A stretch of DNA of 64,000 nt. It comes from Paenibacillus tyrphae (lineage in GTDB: Bacteria > Bacillota > Bacilli > Paenibacillales > NBRC-103111). The DNA is taken from positions 186,001 through 250,000 of the forward strand of contig NZ_JAMZAW010000005.1 in the NCBI RefSeq assembly GCF_024158745.1, given 5' to 3'. Made by a program: the position numbers and the translations under genes. Below the pieces are notes generated by a model that was not told the DNA's origin, did no database searches, and saw only the letters and a program-made list of their open reading frames with translations. Shown here piece by piece: positions 25,162 through 33,967 of this stretch; the first letter of the stretch is position 1; each line of letters begins with the position of its first letter.

Positions 25162-26865
25162 ATGAAGCTTCGGACGTCCTTTATCTTGTGGTTTGTCGTG
25201 CCTGTAACGTGTCTGCTCGCTTTGAGCAACGTCATTTACTATTATACGACGAAACAGATGCTCATGAACAATCACTATAATGAAGTGGAAAGTTTCTCGA
25301 GCAATATCAAAGTTTATTTCGAGCATTCCCAACGGTCTGCCGACTATGCCGAAAAGCTGCTGGCGCAAAATTTGCGTCTGGCGGCCATGCTCGCGCAAAG
25401 CAAGCTGCCTCCGCGCTTGGAACAGGTGAGCAATAAGGAGTTGACGGAACTAAGCAAAGAGCTGCGCGTGTCGGATATTACGCTATTTCAGCGCAAGGGA
25501 GACGATATCGTAGCCACGCGTTCCTCCAATCCTACGCAACGGAACATATCTGCCAAAGAGTTTACCGATTTTTGGTTTCTCGCTCTCAAGCAACTGCTGG
25601 ACGGTAAGAACGTATCGATTTCCGAAGGCTATACGCTTCCCCATTATTGGTCAGGACCTGTGGACGTTTCATCCTCGGACCCGAATGCGCTCCATAAATT
25701 CGGATACTACCATGACGGCCAGACCGACTATATTATTGATCCATACTTCAGACAGGAGGATATGGAGGAATATGTGACCTTGGCTTCTTACATGCACATC
25801 ATCGAACGTCTGCAGAAAGAAAAACCGTTCCTGATCGAAATCACAGGCTTCAATGCCGAGCGTTTCGGAGAAGAAATTTATGAAGTCAAGCAAAATAATC
25901 GGTTGGTTTTTCCTCATCCGACGCGCCCGATCTACTTTGGGCAGTATGCCATGCAGTCGGACGATGATGTGGAGATGGTCAGACAGGCACATCGGGACAA
26001 AAAGACGATCAGCTATCAGACAAGCGTTCAAGGAAGTGACGTGATTAAAAGCTTCGTGCCTATTGAAACCGGGCTGCCGTTGGTAGTCGGCCTTGTTTCG
26101 GATTACAGCTATATTCAGAACGAGCTGAAGCGTCAATCGGAGCGGCTTCTGACGATCAGCGTCGTGTCCTTCCTGATGCTCGGGGGGTTCGTGCTTGTTT
26201 TAATCCGGAGAAGCACGCTTGCAGCGGCTGTCATTTCCGCCGAGAAAATTTATCTTGAAAATATGAACAGCTTATTTACGGCCATCCGGGGGCTAAATCA
26301 CGATGTCGGCAATATTGTCAATGCCATTCACGCTCATGTGCAAAAGAAGGAATACGACGAGCTGGAAAAAGTAACGCAAGCGTGGGTGAAGGAAGTGGTT
26401 GAAATTCAAGATGTCGTTGTGATCCGGCATCCGACGCTATCGGCCATTGTGCAATTCGCGGCCAGCAGCGCGATCAAGCAGAAGGTGAAGCTGGAGCACG
26501 ACATCGCCGTCACGGGTGATCTGAAGCTGAACGGGGAGAAGTCGCTCGATTTGATTCGCATCGCAACCAATTTAATATCCAATGCGTTTGACGAGACCGT
26601 GAAGCTGCCGGTGGAGGAGCGACTGGTTCAAGTGGCCGCTTGGAACGCGGGCCGCTTGCTGTACTTCAAAGTATCCAATCGCGGGAGGCAGATCGGCGAT
26701 GAGGAGCTGCCCCAGCTTCTAAGCGCGGGCTATTCCACAAAATTCAAGCACGAAGGCTTAGGCTTGCAAGTGGTCAAAGAGCTGGTGCAAAAATATAAAG
26801 GGCAGCTGTGGGTAGAAGATTTTGAAAGCGCAGGCGCTACGTTTATGTTCAAAATCCACATTTAG
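25162..26865 (+). CDS. Spo0B-type sensor histidine kinase
   Basis: Membrane histidine kinase of 567 residues. It has an N-terminal TM (FILWFVVPVTCLLALSNVIYYY), an extracellular sensor of about 290 residues, TM2 (LLTISVVSFLMLGGFVLVLI) and a cytoplasmic Spo0B-like dimerisation helix with H380 in RGLNHDVGNIVNAI. The GHKL ATPase follows, with IATNLISNAFDE and GLGLQVVKEL. This H-box type occurs in CitA/DcuS and quorum-sensing kinases. The partner LytTR regulator follows 8 nt later. The ATG has GAGAGGA upstream. The ligand is unknown. Confidence 0.9.
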   Translation: MKLRTSFILWFVVPVTCLLALSNVIYYYTTKQMLMNNHYNEVESFSSNIKVYFEHSQRSADYAEKLLAQNLRLAAMLAQSKLPPRLEQVSNKELTELSKELRVSDITLFQRKGDDIVATRSSNPTQRNISAKEFTDFWFLALKQLLDGKNVSISEGYTLPHYWSGPVDVSSSDPNALHKFGYYHDGQTDYIIDPYFRQEDMEEYVTLASYMHIIERLQKEKPFLIEITGFNAERFGEEIYEVKQNNRLVFPHPTRPIYFGQYAMQSDDDVEMVRQAHRDKKTISYQTSVQGSDVIKSFVPIETGLPLVVGLVSDYSYIQNELKRQSERLLTISVVSFLMLGGFVLVLIRRSTLAAAVISAEKIYLENMNSLFTAIRGLNHDVGNIVNAIHAHVQKKEYDELEKVTQAWVKEVVEIQDVVVIRHPTLSAIVQFAASSAIKQKVKLEHDIAVTGDLKLNGEKSLDLIRIATNLISNAFDETVKLPVEERLVQVAAWNAGRLLYFKVSNRGRQIGDEELPQLLSAGYSTKFKHEGLGLQVVKELVQKYKGQLWVEDFESAGATFMFKIHI

Positions 26866-26873
26866 ACAATCCA

Positions 26874-27743
26874 ATGAACGATCATAAGGTGGTGAACCGG
26901 ACGTTGAATCAAGGGGAACGACTGACCGCTTTAATTGCGGAAGACGATTTTGCACAAAAGCAGCTTTTAATTCGATTTGCCGAAGAGCATCATCTCATCG
27001 TCGTCGATACGGTGTCGTCGGGAAACAAGCTGGTGGACAAGTATATCGAGCTGCAGCCGGACCTCATCCTTACGGATATTAACCTGGACGATATTTCCGG
27101 TCTGAAGGCTTGCCGACTGATTAAGGCGAAGGGGTACGATCCTTGCATTATTGTGGTCACGGCGCTCACGGATATGAAATATGCGGAGGAAAGCTTTGAG
27201 ATCGATTCGCTTTCCCTGATGCTGAAGCCCGTAACCTCCGAACGGTTCAAGAAAAGCTTGGAGAAGGCGAAGAAGCATTTGACACAGAAAAGAAAGCAGT
27301 CGCCCGCAGCCGCATCAAACGACGAACGCTTGATCCGCTTCAAGCAAAAAATCTGCGATTTGGACGGGCGAAACATCCAGCGGGAGCTTTATGTCAAGGA
27401 GGAGAAAATTGTTTACATCTCCAAGGACAGCAAGCAGATTTCGATCAAATGGACGGATTCGCATTCGGTTCAGACGATTCATACCTCCTCCACCCTGAAA
27501 GAGCTGAATGCGGCGACTTCGCCGCTTCTCTTCCAGTGCAACAAGAGCCAATTGGTCAACGTGAGATATATTCAAAAAATTTGCGCGGATCTGATTACGC
27601 CGGGCAATTACGAAATCCTGCTGCATGGCGTGCCCGAATCTTTGACGCTAAGCCGCAGCTGCTTCGCCCATTTTGAGCAGGCCCGTAAGCTGATGGCGGA
27701 AGAAAAAGGCGTACAGGACGCGGTGTTAAGGTCATATCCATAA
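26874..27743 (+). CDS. LytTR-family response regulator
   Basis: Response regulator of 289 residues, or 279 if translation starts at TTG 26904. That TTG is preceded by AAGGTGGTGA, a better ribosome binding site than anything before ATG 26874. Receiver domain: ALIAEDD, phosphoacceptor D68 in LILTDINLDD, and Lys in LMLKPV. The C-terminal LytTR DNA-binding domain (about 170-275) contains IVYISKDSKQISI and FQCNKSQLVNVRYIQKI. It is paired with the upstream kinase; targets may include the exported-protein genes next door. Confidence 0.9.
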   Translation: MNDHKVVNRTLNQGERLTALIAEDDFAQKQLLIRFAEEHHLIVVDTVSSGNKLVDKYIELQPDLILTDINLDDISGLKACRLIKAKGYDPCIIVVTALTDMKYAEESFEIDSLSLMLKPVTSERFKKSLEKAKKHLTQKRKQSPAAASNDERLIRFKQKICDLDGRNIQRELYVKEEKIVYISKDSKQISIKWTDSHSVQTIHTSSTLKELNAATSPLLFQCNKSQLVNVRYIQKICADLITPGNYEILLHGVPESLTLSRSCFAHFEQARKLMAEEKGVQDAVLRSYP

Positions 27744-27781
27744 CTGCTTGCCGCGTTCTCGGTTTTCCGTATAGAACTACG

Positions 27782-28726
27782 TTATTCCACAAGAAGTGCG
27801 ATTTTATGGGAGGAACGATTGCTTGTTTCGTTGTCGGAGATCTCGATCATCGTATCCCACGGGCTGTTCATCAGATAGCCGTAAACCTCGTAGCGTCCCG
27901 GTTTCTCCGGGGCGCTTATTTCAATTTGCCGCAGAGCCGCTTTCTCCGGCGGTGCTTCAAACCACCAGTACGGCTTGCCGTCAGGGAAGGGGATCTGCTG
28001 ATTGTCCATCATTAGCCATACCAGATAATCTTTAGCCCCTGTAAACCCTCCGGCTCGCAGGGCCAGCTTTATTTTTTCATTCGGTTTCGCATGGATGACA
28101 CTGGGGAATGTTCCGAATTCATCTGTATTTTCGAATTGCTGATTAATCCTGATCCCGCGAACAGGCGAGTTGGAGACTGTAAGAGCACTACGATCCGGGG
28201 TATCCGTTTTTATGAATTCGTTTTTTCCGGATTTTTTGATGGTGTATCTTCCCACAATGCCAAAAAAATCAGTAATTTTATCTTGAGTTTCTAAATCATT
28301 GTGCTTCGCTGCAATTGCAATGATCAGCGCATGAAGATCAGACGACAGCGATTCGATCGAAAAGCGGACGGGAATGCTTATCGAAGCGCCTTTTGCAAGA
28401 TTAAAATTAAATTCCTTTACATTGCGAGTTTCCGATTCAACGAAAAAAGGTATTTTGACGTAGTCTACTAAAAGAGTAAGCGAAAAGCTCTGATCTTGTT
28501 CAGTTGAATTTTCAAATAGAATGCTATGGTTGAATTCATTTGATTGGCTAAGGTCCAGGAATAATTGGGATACTTCTGCGCCCTGGGCGTCTTTTAACTC
28601 TATACTATAGCCTTCGGAGATGATTTTTTTTTCGGCAGGCTTAGACGAATGCATGACCATATTAAATGCAAGTCCGATGGCGCTTCCGAGCATAATGTAG
28701 AGTATGAACTTGAATACCTTGCGCAA
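27782..28726 (-). CDS. membrane-anchored protein of unknown function
   Basis: Not recognised. The 314-residue protein starts with a basic stretch and one TM segment (FILYIMLGSAIGLAFNMVM). An extracytoplasmic region of about 280 residues follows, rich in beta-strand-like patterns and probably two Ig-like modules (one around FSLTLLVDYVKIPFF, one ending GRYEVYGYLMNSPW). TTG 28726 is chosen because GGAGGAGG lies 6 nt upstream and the TM segment follows directly; the open frame runs 40 codons further. It is AT-rich compared with neighbours. It may be co-transcribed with the secreted protein gene just upstream. Confidence 0.7.
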   Translation of the reverse strand: MRKVFKFILYIMLGSAIGLAFNMVMHSSKPAEKKIISEGYSIELKDAQGAEVSQLFLDLSQSNEFNHSILFENSTEQDQSFSLTLLVDYVKIPFFVESETRNVKEFNFNLAKGASISIPVRFSIESLSSDLHALIIAIAAKHNDLETQDKITDFFGIVGRYTIKKSGKNEFIKTDTPDRSALTVSNSPVRGIRINQQFENTDEFGTFPSVIHAKPNEKIKLALRAGGFTGAKDYLVWLMMDNQQIPFPDGKPYWWFEAPPEKAALRQIEISAPEKPGRYEVYGYLMNSPWDTMIEISDNETSNRSSHKIALLVE

Positions 28727-28769
28727 GCTAATCCTCCTCCGACTCTTTTGGTCAGCAAACAGCCTGGAA

Positions 28770-29141
28770 TTATTGATATACTTTGATTTGGCTCGAGTCA
28801 GTTTTGCCTTTATGAGTAGCACCAAACCATCCGTATGCATGGTCACCGCCCGGGGCAGTAAGATCTGTTGTTACATAATCAGTGTTATTTGCCGACCGAG
28901 GTTTACTAGGTTTGACCGGCTGTCCGTTCGCGTACTTAATGGCTGCGTCTACACTCAAACGGTCAATTTTGCTTCCATCCACAGATTCTACCGTCGCATA
29001 AGCTGTCGTACCGTCGTAACTCAACGTTCCGAGAATTTGTTTTCCATTTACAGGGAAACGAGCAGTATCATTCCCTGCCAAAGCCGAGCCCGTCATGGCG
29101 ACCAAGAGTGCGCTTGCAACAATAGCGACTTTACCTTTCAT
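28770..29141 (-). CDS. small secreted protein of unknown function
   Basis: Not recognised. A 123-residue protein with a clear Sec signal peptide (MKGKVAIVASALLVAMTGSALA) and a mature part of about 100 residues with no cysteines (KQILGTLSYDGTTAYATVESVDG, later GGDHAYGWFGATHKGKT). GAGGG precedes the ATG. It lies 43 nt upstream of the membrane-anchored gene on the same strand, so the two may form an operon. A regulator or sensor role is not supported by the sequence itself. Confidence 0.75.
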   Translation of the reverse strand: MKGKVAIVASALLVAMTGSALAGNDTARFPVNGKQILGTLSYDGTTAYATVESVDGSKIDRLSVDAAIKYANGQPVKPSKPRSANNTDYVTTDLTAPGGDHAYGWFGATHKGKTDSSQIKVYQ

Positions 29142-29370
29142 TTTAAATCCCTCTATGAATAGAATAGTTACTTCACTTGAATACGACGTCGCTTGTGTGA
29201 AGTGATTTCATTATTTCATAAAAAAGTAACTAGATTATATTTTTGTAATAAATGGCTGAAAATATCTATTTTCTTGTGTGAAAATTGTCGAAAACATGCT
29301 CCTCTTCAAGCGATTTGAGTAGAGAACCGATTTTTTCGCCGGATAGCTATATCTATTCTCGAGAAAAATA
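29142..29370. other. AT-rich intergenic region with dyad elements
   Basis: AT-rich divergent control region between the small secreted protein and the P450 gene. It holds an imperfect 32-bp dyad at 29171-29202 (arms CTTCAC/GTGAAG, palindromic centre CGACGTCG) and the perfect palindrome TTCTCGAGAA at 29356-29365, next to the P450 promoter. No gene is seen. Confidence 0.5.
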
Positions 29371-29399
29371 TTTACAAATATAACCTAATTTAATATAAT
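29371..29399 (+). promoter_or_regulatory. sigma-A promoter of the cytochrome P450 gene
   Basis: TTTACA (29371-29376), 17-nt spacer, TATAAT (29394-29399). Transcription would begin near 29406, so the ATG at 29405 cannot be the start and a leader of about 110 nt precedes the GTG at 29519. Confidence 0.75.
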
Positions 29400-29518
29400 T
29401 ATCCATGTATAAACTTTTATTACTCAATACTTTTGTTTTAAAACATCTTTTGTCGTGGCAGACCCGTCAATCGTCCGTCGTTGTTTTTGTTCGGAAAAAA
29501 ACGAAGGGAGCGGTAAGT

Positions 29519-30733
29519 GTGGAGGTCGTCGAAAAGATCGTTTATCCCGATGAGATCACCGGATTCAGCACGGAGGAGCAGCGGTTTGAGCCATATTCGT
29601 GGTATCGGGAGATGAGAAGGAGCCATCCGATTCATTTCGATTCGAAGCAACAGGTTTGGAATGTCTTTTTACATCGCGACGTGGAGCGGGTCTTGTCCGA
29701 TTCTCAGCTGTTTTCCAGCAAAAACGACCGGAGGCTGTCGTCGTTGCCGGTTATAGGAGAGGAAGAGAAAAGCCTGACCTCAATGGACCCTCCCTTGCAT
29801 GCCAAAAGACGAGGGCTGGTTGCCAAAGCGTTCACCCCAAAGTCGCTTAAGACATGGGAACCGCGAATTGCCGCGGTCGCGCAATATTGTCTGGATCAAG
29901 TTCGGGAACAGGATACGATCGATCTTGCCTACGATCTGGCCATTCCTCTGCCGGTGACCGTCATTGCGGAACTTTTGGGCGTTCCGTCGAGCGATTGGAA
30001 GCAATTCAAGCTGTGGTCGGATGCGATTATCACGCCGGGCAGCCGCGACACCTATGGCGAAAGCGTGAGGGCAAAGGAGCAGGCACTGAAGGAAATGGCG
30101 GACTACATACGGCCAATTATCCGGGAAAAAAGAAGCCGTCCCACGGATGACATCATCTCGGATTTGACGATCGCCGAGCTCGAAGGGGAGTGTTTGAGCG
30201 ACGAAGAAATTATTCATTTTGGTATAGGATTGCTTTTTGCCGGGAACGAGACGACGACGAGGCTGATCTCCAATGCATTCTATTGCTTTCTGGTCGACCA
30301 GCCTACCGCTTACCCGCTGCTCAAGAAGGAGCTATCGCTCATTCCGAAGGCGGTGGAAGAAGTGCTACGCTACCGCTCGCCCGCCCAGTTCATGATGCGC
30401 AGAGTTGCACAGGATACGAATGTGTTCGGTGCGGAAATGAAGAAAGGGGAATCGATTATCGCGTGGATCGGCTCGGCCAACCGTGATGAGGAACGTTTTG
30501 TCCAAGCGGAACAGTTCGATCTGAACCGGCCGAATAATCAGCAGCACCTGTCGTTCGGAAAAGGGACGCATTTCTGTCTGGGCGCGCCGCTGGCGAGGAT
30601 GGAAGCGAGCATCGGCTTGAGTGAATTCATGAAGCGCTATTCCCGGCTGACTCTGCCTGAAGATTGGAGCTTGAGTGAAAACCTCGGGCAGAGGGGATTT
30701 CTCGCTAAGTTTCCCGTTCACGTCGAGCGGTAG
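29519..30733 (+). CDS. cytochrome P450
   Basis: Soluble bacterial-type P450 monooxygenase of 404 residues. The I-helix oxygen-activation motif is LLFAGNETTTRL, the ExxR helix is EEVLRYRSP, and the heme loop LSFGKGTHFCLGAPLARM carries the ligand C353. GTG 29519 is chosen from GAAGGGAG 8 nt upstream, the promoter position and typical family length. Redox partners are not encoded nearby. The substrate is unknown; similar CYP107/CYP109-type enzymes hydroxylate lipids, steroids or secondary metabolites. It is a single-gene unit with its own terminator. Confidence 0.92.
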   Translation: MEVVEKIVYPDEITGFSTEEQRFEPYSWYREMRRSHPIHFDSKQQVWNVFLHRDVERVLSDSQLFSSKNDRRLSSLPVIGEEEKSLTSMDPPLHAKRRGLVAKAFTPKSLKTWEPRIAAVAQYCLDQVREQDTIDLAYDLAIPLPVTVIAELLGVPSSDWKQFKLWSDAIITPGSRDTYGESVRAKEQALKEMADYIRPIIREKRSRPTDDIISDLTIAELEGECLSDEEIIHFGIGLLFAGNETTTRLISNAFYCFLVDQPTAYPLLKKELSLIPKAVEEVLRYRSPAQFMMRRVAQDTNVFGAEMKKGESIIAWIGSANRDEERFVQAEQFDLNRPNNQQHLSFGKGTHFCLGAPLARMEASIGLSEFMKRYSRLTLPEDWSLSENLGQRGFLAKFPVHVER

Positions 30734-30785
30734 CATATCGGGCGAAAAAACTGAAAGATCAAGGGGATATGGTCCTTTATGAGCT

Positions 30786-30948
30786 TGTTGAGAAACCCGC
30801 TTCCCCGGTGGAGTATATCCCTCCAGTCGCTGCCCTTCCCCAGAAAGTGAAGAAACTCTTAAAAGCTTATTCTGATACTTTCCGGGGACCCCGTCTACTC
30901 GTGAACTTGAAATTTGTCCGAGATTTCTACTCCTAAGGTTTCTCAACA
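30786..30948. repeat. 163-bp element with 12-bp terminal inverted repeats
   Basis: Ends are TGTTGAGAAACC and GGTTTCTCAACA, sharing the outer TGTTGAGAAA with the three 205-bp palindromic elements. The interior is different and not obviously palindromic. A 55-codon ORF runs through it but has no recognisable product. Probably a MITE-like relic just after the P450 gene. Confidence 0.6.
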
Positions 30949-30954
30949 GCCTGT

Positions 30955-30981
30955 CTCCGGTCTTAACCGGAGGCATTTTTT
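30955..30981 (+). terminator. terminator downstream of the P450 gene
   Basis: CTCCGGT and ACCGGAG form a 7-bp stem around CTTA, followed by GCATTTTTT. It lies 6 nt beyond the 163-bp repeat element. Confidence 0.8.
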
Positions 30982-31272
30982 GCGTATGTTCCCTTGGCTA
31001 AATGGCCGCCATCTCGATGGGCCGTTCCTCCGGTAGTTCCGGTTTGATTACGCTGCCGCTGATCAGGTATTAATACACCCCGTTTGGTACGGACTAGGAG
31101 TTGTCGGTTTGATACCGTAAAAGTGGCGGGAAAAGTAGGGTTTCGCTGTTTTTTGTATTTTTTGACGATATGCAAAAAAATATACGGTGCAATGCCCGGC
31201 GTCTCCAAGCGCACAGCCGCTCTTGTCTCTTGATAGGGGATTCGACAATATTTTGAACAACGCCATCCGTTG
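30982..31272. other. intergenic region upstream of ctaB, nothing recognised
   Basis: About 290 nt with no supported gene. Several A/T runs occur around 31150-31190. A short hairpin AACAACG/CGTTGTT (31258-31276) overlaps the ctaB -35 and could be an operator. Confidence 0.4.
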
Positions 31273-31301
31273 TTGTCAAACGGTCCGCAGGTTGTTATGA
31301 T
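31273..31301 (+). promoter_or_regulatory. sigma-A promoter of ctaB
   Basis: TTGTCA (31273-31278), 17-nt spacer, TATGAT (31296-31301). Predicted transcription starts near 31308, which supports the downstream GTG start of ctaB. Confidence 0.65.
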
Positions 31302-31374
31302 AAAGAGGATCTTTTTAAGAGTGAAGGATATCACAATCGATGTCGAATTCCTCACACAAGGGGGTTGCATAAAG

Positions 31375-32313
31375 GTGGAAAAACAGGCAAGTTTGGGGAT
31401 GGGCGTAGAGACGACAGATGTTGAGGCGGATACCGCTATCAACTCGCCGGCTACGTGGAGAGATTTTGTGAATCTCGCCAAACCCGGCATTTTGTTTTCT
31501 AACGCGATTACGGCATTTGGCGGCTTTTGGGTCGCTTCCGGCTGGCATATCCAGTGGGATAAATTGATATATATGCTGCTCGGCACTGTGTTGGTGATGG
31601 CGTCCGGGTGCGTGCTGAACAACTATTTGGACCGGGATATGGACAAGAAGATGACCCGGACGCAAAAGCGTGCTACCGCAGTAGGCAGCATTGCTCCGCA
31701 GACCGTGTTATGGTACGGCATTGTGCTCGGCGTTGTCGGCCTTTCGGTGCTGTGGTTCTTGACGAATCCACTTACCGCTTTGCTCGGTTTGCTCGGTTTG
31801 TTTATTTACGTATGGATTTATACCGCATGGTTTAAGCGGTCATCCGTATGGAGCACGTTCGTCGGCAGCTTTTCCGGCGCGATGCCTACGCTGCTCGGCT
31901 ACTGTGCCGTTCAGGGACAGATCGATGCCGCGGGGCTTATTCTGTACGGCATTATGTTCCTGTGGCAGCCGCCGCACTTCTGGGCGCTTGGCATTCGTCG
32001 GATGGAAGAATACCGCGCCGCCGGCTTCCCGCTTCTGCCGGTAGTCAAAGGAACGTACATTACCAAGATGGCGATGGTCCGTTATATCGTGCTGCTCGTG
32101 CCTATTTCGCTTTTGCTGTACTGGCTTGGTTACGTAGGACCGCTTTACTTCTTCGCGGCTACGATCATGGGTTTGTACTGGGCGTTCTTGAGCCTCAAAG
32201 GGTTCAAAGCGGAGGATGAAGTGCAATGGGCCAAAAAAATGTTTATTTACTCCATTAACTATTTGACCTTGCTGTATATCATCATGGTCATCAGCACCAC
32301 TCCTTTACCGTAG
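31375..32313 (+). CDS. ctaB: protoheme IX farnesyltransferase (heme O synthase)
   Basis: Polytopic UbiA-family prenyltransferase of 312 residues that adds farnesyl to heme B, making heme O for terminal oxidases. The allylic-diphosphate/Mg site is NNYLDRDMDKKMTRTQKR and a second conserved block is WQPPHFWALGI. About nine hydrophobic segments are present. GTG 31375 has AAGGGGG 10 nt upstream and follows the predicted promoter; the frame extends a further 35 codons. The Sco gene follows, with a terminator-like hairpin between. ctaA, the next enzyme in the pathway, is about 30 kb away. Confidence 0.93.
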   Translation: MEKQASLGMGVETTDVEADTAINSPATWRDFVNLAKPGILFSNAITAFGGFWVASGWHIQWDKLIYMLLGTVLVMASGCVLNNYLDRDMDKKMTRTQKRATAVGSIAPQTVLWYGIVLGVVGLSVLWFLTNPLTALLGLLGLFIYVWIYTAWFKRSSVWSTFVGSFSGAMPTLLGYCAVQGQIDAAGLILYGIMFLWQPPHFWALGIRRMEEYRAAGFPLLPVVKGTYITKMAMVRYIVLLVPISLLLYWLGYVGPLYFFAATIMGLYWAFLSLKGFKAEDEVQWAKKMFIYSINYLTLLYIIMVISTTPLP

Positions 32314-32346
32314 GGTATTCGCGGACGGTGCAAAACGGTGGATGAC

Positions 32347-32380
32347 AATCCCTTGGCCCCGGCCTTGGGATTTATTTTTT
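32347..32380 (+). terminator. terminator after ctaB
   Basis: AATCCC/GGGATT with an inner GGCC/GGCC stem, followed by TATTTTTT. Some read-through into the Sco gene is possible. Confidence 0.6.
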
Positions 32381-32405
32381 GAATAATGGGAAGGTGAGCG
32401 ATGAT

Positions 32406-33014
32406 ATGCAGAAAACCGGTTTTAAAATCGTCGTCATGGTATTGCTGGTTGGTTTGATTGCAACATTGGCTTATATGCTGGTGAAAGGTCCGGAGAAAAA
32501 AATCGGGGTGCTCAAGAAGGCGCCGGATTTCAAGTTGGAAAACTTGGACGGCAAGACGGTAACGTTGGCTGATACCGCAGGAAAAGCGAAGCTAGTATAT
32601 TTTTATTTTTCCTATTGTCCTGACGTCTGCCCGCCGACGACCTACAACCTGTCTAAAATTCAGGACGCCTTGGTGAAAAAAGGTGTGTTCGGCACAAAGA
32701 CGGCGCTTCTATCCATCACGTTCGATCCGACGAGAGATACGCCTGAACGGCTCAAGGAATTTTCCGCCCGCTTCCATCCGGATTACAAGGGCTGGTACTT
32801 CCTGCGCGGCGACGAGGCTTATACGGCGGACCTTGCCAAAAAATTTGACGTCCTCGTAGCCAAAGACCCGAAAACCGGCAATTTTACGCATACGAACTTG
32901 TTTTTGCTGGTCGACGGCAAAGGCGATGTGCGCACCTACTATTCGGGCAACGACGAAAATATCGATATCGAAGGAATCGCAAACGATTTGATTCAGGTTA
33001 GCAAGGAATCATAG
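32406..33014 (+). CDS. SCO1/SenC-family copper chaperone
   Basis: Membrane-anchored thioredoxin-fold protein of 202 residues, probably outside the membrane, that helps build the CuA centre of cytochrome c oxidase. It has one N-terminal TM (IVVMVLLVGLIATLAYML), the copper-binding CPDVC motif in FSYCPDVCPPTT and the conserved His in NFTHTNLFLLVDGKG. ATG 32406 follows GAAGGTGA by 8 nt; two upstream in-frame starts are weaker. Its neighbour ctaB serves the same oxidase pathway. Confidence 0.92.
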   Translation: MQKTGFKIVVMVLLVGLIATLAYMLVKGPEKKIGVLKKAPDFKLENLDGKTVTLADTAGKAKLVYFYFSYCPDVCPPTTYNLSKIQDALVKKGVFGTKTALLSITFDPTRDTPERLKEFSARFHPDYKGWYFLRGDEAYTADLAKKFDVLVAKDPKTGNFTHTNLFLLVDGKGDVRTYYSGNDENIDIEGIANDLIQVSKES

Positions 33015-33040
33015 GCTTATGACGAGGGCATCGATTTGAC

Positions 33041-33967
33041 ATGGCTTATTTTACGCACATTCTGCTCAATAATGTCATTCCGCTGACTATCATGATTGCG
33101 GTAGGCGTCATTTTGTACCGGGCGTTCAAGCTCGATATCAAGACGCTTTCCAAGTTGAATTTTTACTTATTCTCCCCGGCGCTCGTATTCAAAATGCTGT
33201 ACGAATCGTCGCTGTCGCTGGCTGTTCTGGGCCAAACGCTGCTGTTTTTCGTCCTGTTTTTTGCCGCGATGTTTCTTTTGATGGAAGTCGTAATCCGTCT
33301 GCGGGGATATAAGGGCGGCATGATCCCGGCGATGCGCAACAGCGTTATTTTTTACAACAGCGCGAACTATGCGATTCCGCTCAATCAGCTTGTGTTTGTC
33401 GGGGACGCGTTCACCTTGTCGATTCAGATCATCATTATGATGATGCAGAGCCTGCTGCCGAACACGTACGGCATCTATGCTGTCAATGCTTCCAAGCGCA
33501 ACGACATGAAGCAAACGCTCCGCACGATACTGACGCTGCCGGTTATCTATATCATTCCGATCGCGTTTTTGATGAAAGGGCTGCACATTCCTATTCCGGG
33601 ACCGGTGTACGCTCCGATCAATTATGTATCGGACGCATTTATTGCAACCGCTCTCTTGACGCTCGGCGTACAATTGGGAAGCATGAAATGGACGTTTAAT
33701 CTGACGGATGTCATGCTGTCAAACTTGCTGAGGCTCTGTGTGGGCCCGGCCGTCGGCTTTCTGATCGTTCTGCTAATGGGGATCGAAGGGGTCATGGCGC
33801 AGGCGCTTGTACTGTCTTGTGCGGTGCCGACATCGCTGAGCAGCGTACTCATTGCGGTCGAATACGACAATGAGGCGGAATTTTCGTCACAAGCCGTGTT
33901 TTCCTCGACGATATTCAGCATTTTTACGGTAACGCTGGTTATTTATTTAATAAAATTTATAAGTTAG
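33041..33967 (+). CDS. AEC-family permease (auxin efflux carrier type)
   Basis: Ten-segment membrane protein of 308 residues of the AEC family. It shows NSVIFYNSANYAIPLNQLVF in the first half and LSCAVPTSLSSVLIAVEYDNEAEFSSQAVFSSTIFS at the end, where family members carry the conserved Asn/Pro crossover motifs. The substrate is unknown; relatives transport malate, malonate or amino acids. It starts 26 nt after the Sco gene. Its stop codon overlaps that of the convergent TOPRIM gene. Confidence 0.88.
   Translation: MAYFTHILLNNVIPLTIMIAVGVILYRAFKLDIKTLSKLNFYLFSPALVFKMLYESSLSLAVLGQTLLFFVLFFAAMFLLMEVVIRLRGYKGGMIPAMRNSVIFYNSANYAIPLNQLVFVGDAFTLSIQIIIMMMQSLLPNTYGIYAVNASKRNDMKQTLRTILTLPVIYIIPIAFLMKGLHIPIPGPVYAPINYVSDAFIATALLTLGVQLGSMKWTFNLTDVMLSNLLRLCVGPAVGFLIVLLMGIEGVMAQALVLSCAVPTSLSSVLIAVEYDNEAEFSSQAVFSSTIFSIFTVTLVIYLIKFIS

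Noticed and set aside
30767-30934. 55-codon plus-strand ORF through the 163-bp repeat
   Set aside because: No ribosome site and its frame is set by the repeat; unlikely to be a gene.
30963-31622. 219-codon minus-strand open frame upstream of ctaB
   Set aside because: Overlaps ctaB antisense, with no family features or ribosome site; the ctaB promoter lies inside it.
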